This document shows, piece by piece, positions 26,223 to 34,653 of a DNA stretch of 64,000 nucleotides. Position numbers and translations under genes: made by a program. Position 1 is the first letter of the stretch. The number at the start of each line of letters is the position of its first letter. The DNA lies in NCBI RefSeq assembly GCF_022678645.1, contig NZ_JALBWV010000001.1, positions 281,484-345,483 on the forward strand, read 5' to 3'. The DNA comes from Saccharopolyspora soli (GTDB taxonomy: Bacteria; Actinomycetota; Actinomycetes; Mycobacteriales; Pseudonocardiaceae). The notes beneath the pieces were generated by a model. That model was not told the DNA's origin. It did not search any database and worked only from the letters and a program-made list of their open reading frames with translations.

Positions 26223-27595
26223 GAACAGCACCATCCCGGCGGAAAACCGCGGACCACGACGAACGTCGAAGCCGACGTCGCCGCGTGCACCGGCTCAGCG
26301 GGGTCGGCCATGCGCAGTTGCTCCTGCGCTTCGGCCAGTTCGGCGCCCAGCCGGGCGAGGGCCGATTCGGCGGCTTCCAGGTCCGCCAGCGCCAATTCCT
26401 CGGCCGCCCGGCTCGCCTCCAACCGCGCTTGCGCGACGGCCTCGACATCTCGGCCATCCGTCGTTTCAACGACGATCTCGCTCGTGCACACCGCGCACCG
26501 GTTGCCCTCGCGTTCCGCCCGCAGCCGCTCATCGGTGATCGGAGTGTCGCAGCGCGGGCAGGCACTGGGCTGCAGGCCGTGGAAGAGCAGCCGGGCAACG
26601 CCCTTCTCCTTGGTGTCGTTGAGGACTTTCTCGTCCGTCTGGCGTTGCTGGCGTGCCATGCGGTAGGCCCGGTTGCGGCGACTCCACTCCTCTTCCGCTT
26701 CGGCCACTTGCCTCGCCAGCAGCGCGGCGGTCTCCGCCAGGTCGGTCAGTGATCGACCAGAGGCTGCCCGGCGGAGTTGATCGAGTTTCGCCTGTGTCGC
26801 TGCCAGCGCCTGCTGGACCCGTGCACGATCTTCTTTTGCTCGTGTCATGTGCTCGTGCCGCTGTCCGATCTCGGCACGCAGCAGATCACGCGCGGCCTTG
26901 ACCCGCGCGAGCACTGTTGTCGTGGGATGTTCGAGGAAAACGTGCAGCAGCCGTCCGGCCAGGCCTGGCGTCGGTCGGTCGCCGATGTGGGGCTCGTCCG
27001 GCCCGGACGAGTAGTGCGCGGGCGTCTGCTGATCCTCGTCCGGCGGATCGAGGCGGTCGAGCATGAAGTCCGCGACCTGCGCGGCGAAGTCGTCCTCGTC
27101 GCAGGCCCGGAGCAGCACCGAAACCCCGTGGTCGTCGAGCCGCGCGAAATCGTCGGCCGCCAACACCGTGCCGCTGACCAGACCGCCCTGGTGCAGCGAA
27201 AGCCGGAATCCGACCGCCTGTCCGCCGATGGTGACGTCGAGTTCGACCTCCGACAACCAGCGCCGAACCTCCGCCCGCAGGCCGCTCGGCGATCCGCGGA
27301 GGCACCACGTGATGATCTCCAGCAGGCTGGTCTTGTCCCGAAGGCTGGACGCGACCAGGACCGTGAAATCGGCGTCGATGCGGAAAGTTCGGTCGAAGGC
27401 ATCTTCGGCATCCGCTCCGCCGCGCAGCCGGAGCCGGTGCACCCGCACCCGGCGCCACGTCGGATGATGGGCCAGCGCAATGCCATGCGAGGCGAAGACC
27501 GCCGCGACCGCGTCTTCGGAAATCTCGGCCGCTGCGGCGATTTCGGCCACCAGCGAGGTTGGGTGCTCGGCGTCCGGAAAGTCCACGCCGCTCAT
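26219..27595 (-). CDS. Rad50/SMC-like coiled-coil protein with zinc-hook motif, half-length ATPase
   Basis: 458 residues. Residues 72-100 resemble an ABC N-lobe (VLVASSLRDKTSLLEIITWCL), but Walker A is degenerate: A82-x4-D87-K88-T89 instead of GxxxxGK[ST]. Coiled coil runs about 230-330, then C346-x2-C349 and C367-x2-C370 as a zinc-hook- or zinc-finger-like turn, then coiled coil 380-430. There is no C-terminal lobe with signature, Walker B or H-loop. ATG 27595 has GGAGG 5 nt upstream. It lies in an operon with a small middle-component-like protein and a nuclease-like protein, as in Lamassu/ABC-three-component conflict systems. Confidence 0.75.
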   Translation of the reverse strand: MSGVDFPDAEHPTSLVAEIAAAAEISEDAVAAVFASHGIALAHHPTWRRVRVHRLRLRGGADAEDAFDRTFRIDADFTVLVASSLRDKTSLLEIITWCLRGSPSGLRAEVRRWLSEVELDVTIGGQAVGFRLSLHQGGLVSGTVLAADDFARLDDHGVSVLLRACDEDDFAAQVADFMLDRLDPPDEDQQTPAHYSSGPDEPHIGDRPTPGLAGRLLHVFLEHPTTTVLARVKAARDLLRAEIGQRHEHMTRAKEDRARVQQALAATQAKLDQLRRAASGRSLTDLAETAALLARQVAEAEEEWSRRNRAYRMARQQRQTDEKVLNDTKEKGVARLLFHGLQPSACPRCDTPITDERLRAEREGNRCAVCTSEIVVETTDGRDVEAVAQARLEASRAAEELALADLEAAESALARLGAELAEAQEQLRMADPAEPVHAATSASTFVVVRGFPPGWCCS

Positions 27596-27604
27596 GCCGA
27601 CCTC

Positions 27605-28303
27605 CTATGCGACATGGACCGCGGCTCGGAGCTGGGCAAGCCGCCCGCGAGCCCGGTCGGTGATGCTCGCGATCCGCGTCCCACGCGCCGCGGTCGCGTA
27701 TTCGATCTGCAGGTACTGGCGGTTCTTCAGCTGGTTCCCGCCTCGCCCATCGGCCAGGTCGAGCACCAGCTGCACGCGCTCGACGTAGTAGCGGAACGCC
27801 GGAGCCTGGGCTATGACGGTTCGAGCGACCTCGCGACCGCGCGCGAGCAGGTAGTAGTCGTGCCGCATCGTGTGGCCCAGGCGGCCTCGGCGACGCCGCA
27901 CGATCAGTCCGGCACTGCGCAGCACCGCGAGCGCGTCGTCGAGCGGTTCGTAGGCGCCGAAGTGGTGGCGCAGCATCGGATATCGGCGTACTTCGGGTTC
28001 CTCGGAATCCAGGATCTGCCCGGCCAACTCCAGCAGTCTCGGCTCACAAGTGCGCTCGTAATCGTTGAGTAGCTCGTCGGCCAGGAAATCCGGGCTGCGC
28101 AGCCAGAAATCCAACTTCTGCAACCGCAGTTGCCCGGTAACCACGCCGACGGCATCGACCAAGGCCGAGTCCTCGGCGATCGGGGCAGGAAGCGGGTCAG
28201 CCGCACCATCGATCAGCAGCAGGATCCGCACCGCGTCCTGCTCCCTGCTCGTCACCGGCGAGTCAAACTCAGCGTCTGCAATGTCACCGCTAACGTTATG
28301 CAC
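27605..28303 (-). CDS. Middle-component-like small protein of ABC-3C-type operon
   Basis: About 232 residues. The pattern EQDAVRILLLIDGA followed by LRLQKLDFWLRSPDFLADEL resembles small middle components that accompany SMC-like ATPases in three-gene conflict operons. A basic patch RRRRGRLGHTMRH follows and may bind nucleic acid. The start is uncertain: GTG 28303 has no clear ribosome site; GTG 28255 is an alternative. It ends 9 nt before the coiled-coil protein gene and leads the operon. Confidence 0.7.
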   Translation of the reverse strand: MHNVSGDIADAEFDSPVTSREQDAVRILLLIDGAADPLPAPIAEDSALVDAVGVVTGQLRLQKLDFWLRSPDFLADELLNDYERTCEPRLLELAGQILDSEEPEVRRYPMLRHHFGAYEPLDDALAVLRSAGLIVRRRRGRLGHTMRHDYYLLARGREVARTVIAQAPAFRYYVERVQLVLDLADGRGGNQLKNRQYLQIEYATAARGTRIASITDRARGRLAQLRAAVHVA

Positions 28304-28330
28304 GATTGTTCAGCGTGCGGCCCGGGGGAA

Positions 28331-28370
28331 TAATCAAAATGTCATGCAGGATAAATGAACATGTCATTTT
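28331..28370. promoter_or_regulatory. AT-rich promoter/operator region with paired ATGTCAT repeats
   Basis: A 40-bp AT-rich block in otherwise GC-rich DNA, just upstream of the leftward three-gene operon. It carries direct repeats ATGTCAT at 28339-28345 and 28361-28367, spaced 22 bp start to start (two helical turns on the same face), and a GATTAT -10-like element on the minus strand at 28335-28330. It is probably the operon's promoter and control site. The rest of 28304-28754 (451 bp) holds only short, unsupported open frames. Confidence 0.45.
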
Positions 28371-28754
28371 CCGAACCATTCGGTGCAAGACATTGAGCCG
28401 CACCGAAACTCATTACCCGATCGGCCCAGTCGGAAGTCACAGTAGCAGCCGGTTGGCCGAAAGCGCGACTACGGAATGTTGTGAGACGCACCGCATGCTA
28501 TCGGTGTCCGACAGTACTGCGCAACTGTTGGAGGAGAACGGGTAATTCAATCGTCCAGTAATCTGGCGCGCCGGGTGAAAACCCGTACTCGTGCCGAGTT
28601 CGGTGGTGCACCGGCCGGTTCGGGCGTTCGAGCGGACAGGGCTTGATCTGGCGTCGGAGCTTGGGCAAGCTGATCCGTGCAGAACGGGCGAGTCGGGGTC
28701 CGGCGTGCGCCGGGTATGCGTCCGAGAGCAGGCGAACTGGCTGGAGGCATGCGG

Positions 28755-29717
28755 ATGCTCACCCCCGACGAAGTGCACGACGTCGTGTTCGCCAGGACCC
28801 GGCGACGCGGACGCGGCTACGACGAAGCCGAGGTGGACGATTTCCTCGATCGCGTCGCGGCGGCGTTGTCCGGGCGCGGTGTGGTAACCGCACGAGAGGT
28901 GCTCGCGGTCGAGTTCAGCCCGCGCAGACCGGGCCGACACGCCTACAAGAAGACGCAGGTCGACGCGTTTCTCGACAAGGTCGCGCTGACCCTGATGAAG
29001 CGCGAGGTCCGGGAGTCCGGCGGAGATCGGGGGCGGAGACCGGTCCGCACCCGACCGGCGCGGGTCGCGTACCGGCCCCCGGAGGCGGTCGAGCCGGTCG
29101 CTGAACTGGTCCCATCCGGGCACGTCGATGTTTTCCAGGGCGCCGCGCCGCAGCAGCCCGCTTTGGACAAGGCCGAGGTCGACGCGTTCATGGACCGCGT
29201 CGAGGCGACGCTGCGCGGAGAGGACACGCTGACCGCTCAAGAGGTGTTGAGCGTCCGGTTCAACCCGCCCGGACCGGGAAAACCGGGCTACCAGGAGGCC
29301 AGCGTCGTCGCGTTCCTCGTCATGGTCGCCACCAGCATCAAGCACCTGGCCTCCCGGAAGCAGCTCGTCCCCGCGCAGCGCATGCCGATCGCCCGCGCCT
29401 TCCGGCGCGAATCGCGCACCGGGACCCCGCAACTCACCGCGGACGCGATCGGCAACCTCGTGCTGAGCACCGCAACGCCGGGTGAGCCCGGCTACGACGA
29501 GGACGAGGTAGACGACTTCCTGGACCGCGTCGAGGCGACGCTGCGCGGCAAGGACACTTTGACCTCGCAGGACGTGCAGACCGTCGCCTTCCGCGAGTTG
29601 GCCGACTCCGACGGCGGTTACGACCGGGAGGAAGTCGATTCGCTGCTGGACCTGATCGAGGAACGCCTGGACACCGACGCGTTGCGCGTCCGACGACCGG
29701 TGCGCGAACACCGCTGA
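28755..29717 (+). CDS. Six-repeat DivIVA-domain protein
   Basis: 320 residues composed of DivIVA N-terminal-type units. Complete or near-complete units lie at about 2-37, 45-80, 159-195, 227-263 and 269-305, and a partial one at 120-153. Consensus: LT..EV..V.F.....G..GY.E.EVDDFLDRVEATL. ATG 28755 has GGAGG at optimal spacing; ATG 28749 would be 1 nt away. Canonical DivIVA/Wag31 has one such N-terminal unit and a long coiled coil; this one has no coiled-coil tail and no other domain. It may bind curved membrane or act as a polymer-forming adaptor at poles or septa. Confidence 0.82.
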   Translation: MLTPDEVHDVVFARTRRRGRGYDEAEVDDFLDRVAAALSGRGVVTAREVLAVEFSPRRPGRHAYKKTQVDAFLDKVALTLMKREVRESGGDRGRRPVRTRPARVAYRPPEAVEPVAELVPSGHVDVFQGAAPQQPALDKAEVDAFMDRVEATLRGEDTLTAQEVLSVRFNPPGPGKPGYQEASVVAFLVMVATSIKHLASRKQLVPAQRMPIARAFRRESRTGTPQLTADAIGNLVLSTATPGEPGYDEDEVDDFLDRVEATLRGKDTLTSQDVQTVAFRELADSDGGYDREEVDSLLDLIEERLDTDALRVRRPVREHR

Positions 29718-29786
29718 CCGATTTCCGGCCGGTGCGCTAGCCGTTGACTCGGCCTACGGCCACGCCCACGAGCTCGGCAGTTGGCG

Positions 29787-30128
29787 TCAGCCCGGTCCGC
29801 CGCCGAAGCTGATCTCATTGCCCTCCGCGTCCCGGTAGGTCACCTTGGTCACGCCACTGTCGTAAGTCTCGCGCTTCGCGGGCTCGATGCCCCGCCGGGC
29901 GATCTCGGCGATCCGGTTGTCGAGGTCGTCGACGAACGACAGCACCAGGGCGTTCCCCGCCCGTTCCGGGTCCTGCACGATGTAGACGTATCGGTGCTCG
30001 GCCACCTCCCACACCGCCTCGATGTCGTTCGGCAAGAACGACGGATGCCGACCGAAGAACTGCTCGTACCACGGCAACGCCGTGGCGTAGTCGGTGACGG
30101 GGATGCCGACGAAGAGGTCCAGTGCCAT
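29787..30128 (-). CDS. VOC/glyoxalase-superfamily protein
   Basis: 113 residues beginning MALDLFVGIPVTDYATALPWYEQFFG and ending TYRDAEGNEISFGG, the two ends of a VOC beta-alpha-beta-beta-beta module pair. ATG 30128 follows GGAGG; the longer frame to 30221 is not needed. The usual metal His/Glu pattern is incomplete at the N-terminus (L3-D4 instead of H), so it may bind a ligand without metal. Confidence 0.8.
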   Translation of the reverse strand: MALDLFVGIPVTDYATALPWYEQFFGRHPSFLPNDIEAVWEVAEHRYVYIVQDPERAGNALVLSFVDDLDNRIAEIARRGIEPAKRETYDSGVTKVTYRDAEGNEISFGGGPG

Positions 30129-30299
30129 GTCGTCCTCCGCATGCAGTCGATATGTCGCCGGTACTGACCTCGGCAGCGTCGGAGACTCATCGTTGTCCGC
30201 CTCGCGATGACCCGACTTCATGCAATTGGTTTCCAGCGACGACCGCGATCTTCTTGTTGGACAGTTCGCTGCGGTTTCGTTGCTGGTTGGGCGGATTGG

Positions 30300-30890
30300 T
30301 CAGCGCTGGGCGGCTACTCGCGCTGCGCGCGAGAGCTTTTCGCGGTAGTTCTCCCACCACTGCTGGTCGCCGGGTGCCATGTTGTCGTTGCCCTGCTGCA
30401 GCCCGGCAGTCCCGTCGATGAGTTCCCGGACGATGTCGGCGTGCCCGGCGTGGCGGTGGGTTTCGGCGATCACGTGCACCAGGATCTGTTGCAGGGTGAC
30501 CTCGTTGCGGTCGTCCGGCCACCACGGCACCCGACCGGCCGCATCCAGCGCGAGCGCGTCGATCGTCGCGTCGGAGTGCGCCCACGCCCGGTGGTACAGC
30601 CCGACGATGTCGTCGCGCGACTCGTCAGCGGTCGCCCACATGTCCGCGTTCGGTTCGGCGTCGTCAGCCAACCACGGAAATGGCTGCTCGAACGGCCGTC
30701 CGAAGGTTTCGCCGAAGTACCCCACCTCGACCCCGCTCACGTGTTTGACGAGTCCCAGCAGGTTGGTGCCGGTCGGCGTCAGCGGGCGGCGGAGGTCGTA
30801 TTCCGAGAGCCCGTCGAGCTTCCACAGCAGCGCTTCCCGGCCGTACTGGAGGTACTTGTGCAGAACCGCTTTCGGGTCTGGTCCGGTCAT
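30300..30890 (-). CDS. DinB/DUF664 family protein
   Basis: 196 residues with a four-helix DinB-like fold. The likely metal-binding histidines are in GLVKHVSGVEVGYFG and LVHVIAETHRHAGHAD, the conserved H..., H-x3-H pattern. Characterised relatives in actinobacteria are thiol-dependent (mycothiol or bacillithiol) transferases and isomerases. No partner gene identifies a substrate. Confidence 0.82.
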   Translation of the reverse strand: MTGPDPKAVLHKYLQYGREALLWKLDGLSEYDLRRPLTPTGTNLLGLVKHVSGVEVGYFGETFGRPFEQPFPWLADDAEPNADMWATADESRDDIVGLYHRAWAHSDATIDALALDAAGRVPWWPDDRNEVTLQQILVHVIAETHRHAGHADIVRELIDGTAGLQQGNDNMAPGDQQWWENYREKLSRAARVAAQR

Positions 30891-30938
30891 GCCGACAGCC
30901 TCTCATCCAAACACCGCCAAGCCGAACGAGTTCGGTGC

Positions 30939-31733
30939 TCAGGGCAGGATGGAGTCGACGTAGCCGCCGTCGACTCGGACCGCCGCGCCGGTGGTGGCCG
31001 AAGCCTGTTCGGAGCTGAGGTAGACGACCAGGTTGGCGATCTCCTCCGGCTCGATCAGGCGCTGGAGCAGCGATTGCGGCCGGTACTCGCGCATGAAGGC
31101 GCGCTGCGCCTCGTCCCACGGCAGATTCTTGTCGACCAGCTCGTAGACGAAGCCCTCCACGCCGCCGGTGTGGGTGGGACCGGCGATCACGGAGTTGATG
31201 GTGACGCCGGTTCCGGCCGCTTCCTTGGCGAATCCGCGGGAAACGGCCAGCAGTGCCGTCTTGGACATGCCGTAGTGGATCATCTCCGCCGGGATCACGA
31301 CCGCCGAGTCGCTGGCGATGTACTGGATGCGGCCCCAGCCCCGCTCGACCATGCCGGGCAGGTAGGCGCGGGTGAGGCGGATCGCCGCGAGGACGTTCAC
31401 CTCGAAGTACCGCCGCCATTCGTCGTCGGTGATGTCGAGCGGGGACTGGGCGCCGAAGATGCCGAGGTTGTTGATGAGCACATCGACATCCGGCACGGCT
31501 TCGACGACCTGGGCGGCGCCCTGTTCGGTCGCGACGTCGGCGGCGGCCGGGATCAACTGGGCCTCGGGCACTTCGTCGAGAATCCCCCGCATCGCCGCCT
31601 CCACGGTTTCGGCTTTGCGGCCGTTGATCGCCACTCGCGCGCCGGAGCGGGCCAGTGAGGCGGCGATGGCTGCTCCGATGCCTTGCGTGGACCCGGTGAC
31701 CAGTGCCGTCTTACCGGTGAGAGCCAACTGCAT
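30939..31733 (-). CDS. Short-chain dehydrogenase/reductase
   Basis: 264 residues with TGSTQGIG (cofactor), NNLGIF, and a catalytic Ser...Tyr-x3-Lys set (ASDSAVV ... YGMSK). The start ATG 31733 is preceded by GGAAAGG. It is divergent from the MerR-family gene with 148 bp between starts that holds a strong inverted repeat, so MerR probably controls it. Confidence 0.9.
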   Translation of the reverse strand: MQLALTGKTALVTGSTQGIGAAIAASLARSGARVAINGRKAETVEAAMRGILDEVPEAQLIPAAADVATEQGAAQVVEAVPDVDVLINNLGIFGAQSPLDITDDEWRRYFEVNVLAAIRLTRAYLPGMVERGWGRIQYIASDSAVVIPAEMIHYGMSKTALLAVSRGFAKEAAGTGVTINSVIAGPTHTGGVEGFVYELVDKNLPWDEAQRAFMREYRPQSLLQRLIEPEEIANLVVYLSSEQASATTGAAVRVDGGYVDSILP

Positions 31734-31842
31734 GTATCGAACCTTTCCCAGTGGTGGTTGGCCAGAATACGGTCTGATCAATGGTGCCGCCGACCCGCGG
31801 ACTCCGGACCAGCGGCCCGCAGGGTGGCATGCCGTCGCGTAT

Positions 31843-31874
31843 CCTCAACCATCACATGGACGTGAAGGTTGAGG
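31843..31874. promoter_or_regulatory. Inverted repeat operator between SDR and MerR genes
   Basis: Perfect 8-bp arms CCTCAACC (31843-31850) and GGTTGAGG (31867-31874), 16 bp apart. The right arm overlaps the ribosome-binding GAGG of the MerR gene (ATG at 31882), so protein bound here could block the regulator's own expression as well as the divergent SDR promoter. Confidence 0.55.
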
Positions 31875-31881
31875 TCGAGCC

Positions 31882-32274
31882 ATGCGAATCGGAGAGCTGT
31901 CGGAGCGCACCGGCACGTCCCGCCGACTGCTGCGCTACTACGAGGAGCAGGGATTGATCCTGCCCAGCCGCTCCGCGAACGGATACCGCGAGTACGACGA
32001 GTACAACGTGGATCGGGTGGTGCAGATCCGGGGCCTGCTGGACGCCGGGCTGCCCACCCGGATCATCAAGCAGATCCTGCCCTGCCTCGACAAGCCCCGG
32101 ATCATCTACTTCTCCGACGCGACGCCGGAGATGATCGCCACGCTGGAACACGAGCGCGATCGGATGACCGAACGCATCCGGTTCCTCACCCGCAACAGGA
32201 ATGCCATCGCCGACTACCTCGACGCAGTGCGCGACAACCGCTCGGAAACCGCCGTCGAAGTGGCCACCGCATGA
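31882..32274 (+). CDS. MerR-family transcriptional regulator
   Basis: 130 residues. It begins MRIGELSERTGTSRRLLRYYEEQGL, the MerR DNA-binding domain, then a coiled-coil dimer helix (EHERDRMTERIRFLTRNRNAI). There is one cysteine (Cys in ILPCLDKP), so metal sensing of the classical type is unlikely; a small-molecule or redox signal is possible. The divergent SDR gene and the inverted repeat in between suggest local control. Confidence 0.92.
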   Translation: MRIGELSERTGTSRRLLRYYEEQGLILPSRSANGYREYDEYNVDRVVQIRGLLDAGLPTRIIKQILPCLDKPRIIYFSDATPEMIATLEHERDRMTERIRFLTRNRNAIADYLDAVRDNRSETAVEVATA

Positions 32275-32284
32275 CCCGCGCAGC

Positions 32285-32737
32285 TCACCGCTCGCGCGTG
32301 TGCGCCTCGACTCGTTCGGGAGGCTGCCGGAGCTGGTGGCGCAACGCATCGAGCGCGAACGGACCGGCACCCAACACCGCGATCAGCAGGAAGATCCAGG
32401 AGTAGAGCGCGGCCGGAACCCCGCCGTTCTGGATCGGGAATAGGCCGCGGGGTTGGTGCACGCTGAAGTACGCGTACGCCATCGCACCCGAGCACAGCAG
32501 CGCGGCTGGTCTGGTGAACAGGCCGAGCAGGACCAGCCCGCCAGCGACGAACTGGATCAGCCCGGCCCACCAGGACGGCCACTGGCCGATCGGCGCGGCC
32601 GCGCCCTGCTGGCCGAACGCGCCACCGAGCACGCCGAACAGGGTCGCCGCGCCGTGCAGCACGAACATGAACGACACGACGATCCGCACCACCGACAGCG
32701 CGATTCCGCCGAGCTGATCAGCAGAACTCCGCATCAT
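32285..32737 (-). CDS. DoxX-family membrane protein
   Basis: 150 residues with four hydrophobic helices and the DoxX start RIVVSFMFVLHGAATLFG. It ends only 11 bp from the convergent MerR gene. DoxX proteins act in membrane thiol-redox complexes or quinone-linked pathways; the specific role here is not known. Confidence 0.85.
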   Translation of the reverse strand: MMRSSADQLGGIALSVVRIVVSFMFVLHGAATLFGVLGGAFGQQGAAAPIGQWPSWWAGLIQFVAGGLVLLGLFTRPAALLCSGAMAYAYFSVHQPRGLFPIQNGGVPAALYSWIFLLIAVLGAGPFALDALRHQLRQPPERVEAHTRER

Positions 32738-32867
32738 GCCCGTCGCCCCCCATCGACGCCTGCGGGCATCCGGTCTGGTGTCCGCATCGCGAAACTCTCA
32801 ACTTGATCCGGATCGGGCTAGGGCAAAACGTCCTGTTCGACTGGTTCGAGTCAGGTGGGGCGCGGCA

Positions 32868-34343
32868 TCACGGCTGGGGGACCGGTACGGCATCACCGGC
32901 CGGGGCGTTGCTGCGGCCGTAGTGGTGCGTGGTGAACATGTAGACCACGCCGATCGCGATGACGATGCCGCCGGAGAGCAGCACGATGTAGTTGTCGTAC
33001 CAGGCGGCTTCCGGCGTGCGCGGCCACGAGATGTTGACCATCGCGCCAACACCGTAGGCCAGCGCGAGGACGTTGACCGGCAGTGCCCACCGGCCGAGGT
33101 TGAACTCGCCGGTCGGCCGCCAACCCTTCAGTCGGGCGCGCAGCGCGGCGAACACCACCATCTGGAACGCCAGGTAGATCCCGAGGATCGCGAACGAGAC
33201 GATCTTGGTCAGCGCGTCGGTGGACACCAGCGAACCCACCGCGATCAGCGCGGGCACCACCCCGGCCAGCAGCAGCGCGTACGGCGGTACGTGCCGGGCG
33301 TGGGAGAACCGGCGCAGCACCTTGAAGCCGATGATCATCTCGTCGCGGGCGTACGAGTAGGTCAGCCGACCGGCCGCCGCCTGCAGGCTGATCGTGCAGG
33401 ACAGGAACGAGATCAGCACCACGGCCATCACGACTCGCGCGCCGGGCGCGCCGAACGCGCTGTTGAGCACGTTGATCAGCGGATCGGGGTCCTCGCCGGA
33501 GATGACCTTGCCGAAGTCGGGCACCGCGAGCAGCAGCGTCAGGCACGCGAAGGTCGCCGCGGCGCCGCCGATGTAGATGGTGCGCCGCATCGCCTTCGGC
33601 ACGTTGCGGCCCGGCTGCGGCACCTCCTCGGCGGTGTCGCCGCACGCTTCGAAGCCGTAGTACTGGTAGAAGCCGATGATCCCGGCCGCCAGGAAAACCG
33701 GCAGGTAGGACCCGGTCCCGGCGGTGCCGAAGTCGTCGAAGAGCACCCCGAGGCCGTGGTACCGGTGCGTGGTCAGCAACCAGATTCCCACGAACAGCGC
33801 GCCGAGCAGTTCGGCGGTGAAGCCGATGATCGCCGCCATCGACAGCACCTTCGTGCCGCCGTAGTTGATCAGCGTGGCCACGATGATCAGCGCGATGGTG
33901 CACAGCACGTTGTTGATCACGGTGGGCGGGAAGCCGAACAGCAGCGCGATGTAGGGCCCGGCGCCGTAGGCGACGCTGGTGATCGTCACCAGCAACGCCA
34001 TCAGGTAGACCCAGCCGGACATCCACGCCCAGCGCTTGCCCCACAGCCGCCGCGCCCACGGGTAGATCCCGCCAGCCAGCGGGTATTGCGCGACGATCTC
34101 GCCGAAGACCAGGGCGACCAGGAACTGCCCGGCCCCGGCGAGCAGGAAGCTCCAGATCATCGGCGGTCCGCCGGTGGCCAGCGCGACTCCGAACAGCGTG
34201 TAGGTGCTCACCACGGGCGACAGGTAGGTGAATCCGAGCGAGAAGTTCGCCCACAGGCTCATCTCCCGGCGGAACTCGGAGGTGTAGCCGAGCTCGCTCA
34301 GCCGAACGTCGTCACTGCTGGTTGCGTGGTCCGAAGTGGACAT
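32868..34343 (-). CDS. APC-superfamily amino acid permease
   Basis: 491 residues, about 12 transmembrane helices. It begins SELGYTSEFRREMSLWANFSLGFTYLSP and contains AGGIYPWARRLWGKRWAWMSGW and YGFEACGDTAEEVPQPGRNVPKAM, which match the yeast UGA4/bacterial amine-choline-type branch. ATG 34343. The likely substrates are amino acids or amines such as GABA; the exact one is not determined. A hairpin-forming repeat lies just upstream at 34396-34441. Confidence 0.88.
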   Translation of the reverse strand: MSTSDHATSSDDVRLSELGYTSEFRREMSLWANFSLGFTYLSPVVSTYTLFGVALATGGPPMIWSFLLAGAGQFLVALVFGEIVAQYPLAGGIYPWARRLWGKRWAWMSGWVYLMALLVTITSVAYGAGPYIALLFGFPPTVINNVLCTIALIIVATLINYGGTKVLSMAAIIGFTAELLGALFVGIWLLTTHRYHGLGVLFDDFGTAGTGSYLPVFLAAGIIGFYQYYGFEACGDTAEEVPQPGRNVPKAMRRTIYIGGAAATFACLTLLLAVPDFGKVISGEDPDPLINVLNSAFGAPGARVVMAVVLISFLSCTISLQAAAGRLTYSYARDEMIIGFKVLRRFSHARHVPPYALLLAGVVPALIAVGSLVSTDALTKIVSFAILGIYLAFQMVVFAALRARLKGWRPTGEFNLGRWALPVNVLALAYGVGAMVNISWPRTPEAAWYDNYIVLLSGGIVIAIGVVYMFTTHHYGRSNAPAGDAVPVPQP

Positions 34344-34395
34344 GTCGGCCCCCCGGTTTCGGTCAGGTTCGGGTCCGGCGGGCCGTGCTGGGCGG

Positions 34396-34441
34396 GTCGT
34401 GAGTGCGAAAGTGGCCTGGAGCCCGGTTCCGCACTCACGAC
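34396..34441. repeat. Inverted repeat with GTGAGTGC core upstream of permease
   Basis: Arms GTCGTGAGTGCG (34396-34407) and CGCACTCACGAC (34430-34441), 22 bp apart. It shares the GTGAGTGC core with the perfect hairpin at 59531-59577. It may be a control element or a dispersed hairpin family. The gap 34344-34653 holds nothing else I can support. Confidence 0.55.
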
Positions 34442-34653
34442 CACGAACGGCTCGGAGCCGGATCACCCCCCGAAACGGATGCCGAAATCGTCCCTCAGCA
34501 CGACGGGAGCGGCGACCTGACCAGCCCCGCACCGGTCACGTCAGTGTCAGGTGGGACCAGTGGGGTGCACTCGGCGGTGTTCTGGGGTGCACCCCGATTT
34601 CGTTCATGCCATTCTCGGCGGAGCATGATCGTTTCGGGCGGGGAGAGGTTGCG

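Noticed and set aside
25620..26666. 348-codon open frame opposite the conflict operon
   Set aside because: Shadow spanning the junction of two coupled genes; low-complexity product.
28437..29711. 424-codon leftward frame opposite the DivIVA-repeat gene
   Set aside because: The repeats on the plus strand are unmistakable; the reverse frame is only their mirror.
32736..34520. 594-codon open frame opposite the APC permease
   Set aside because: Arg/His/Gln-rich shadow of a clear permease gene with no domain content.
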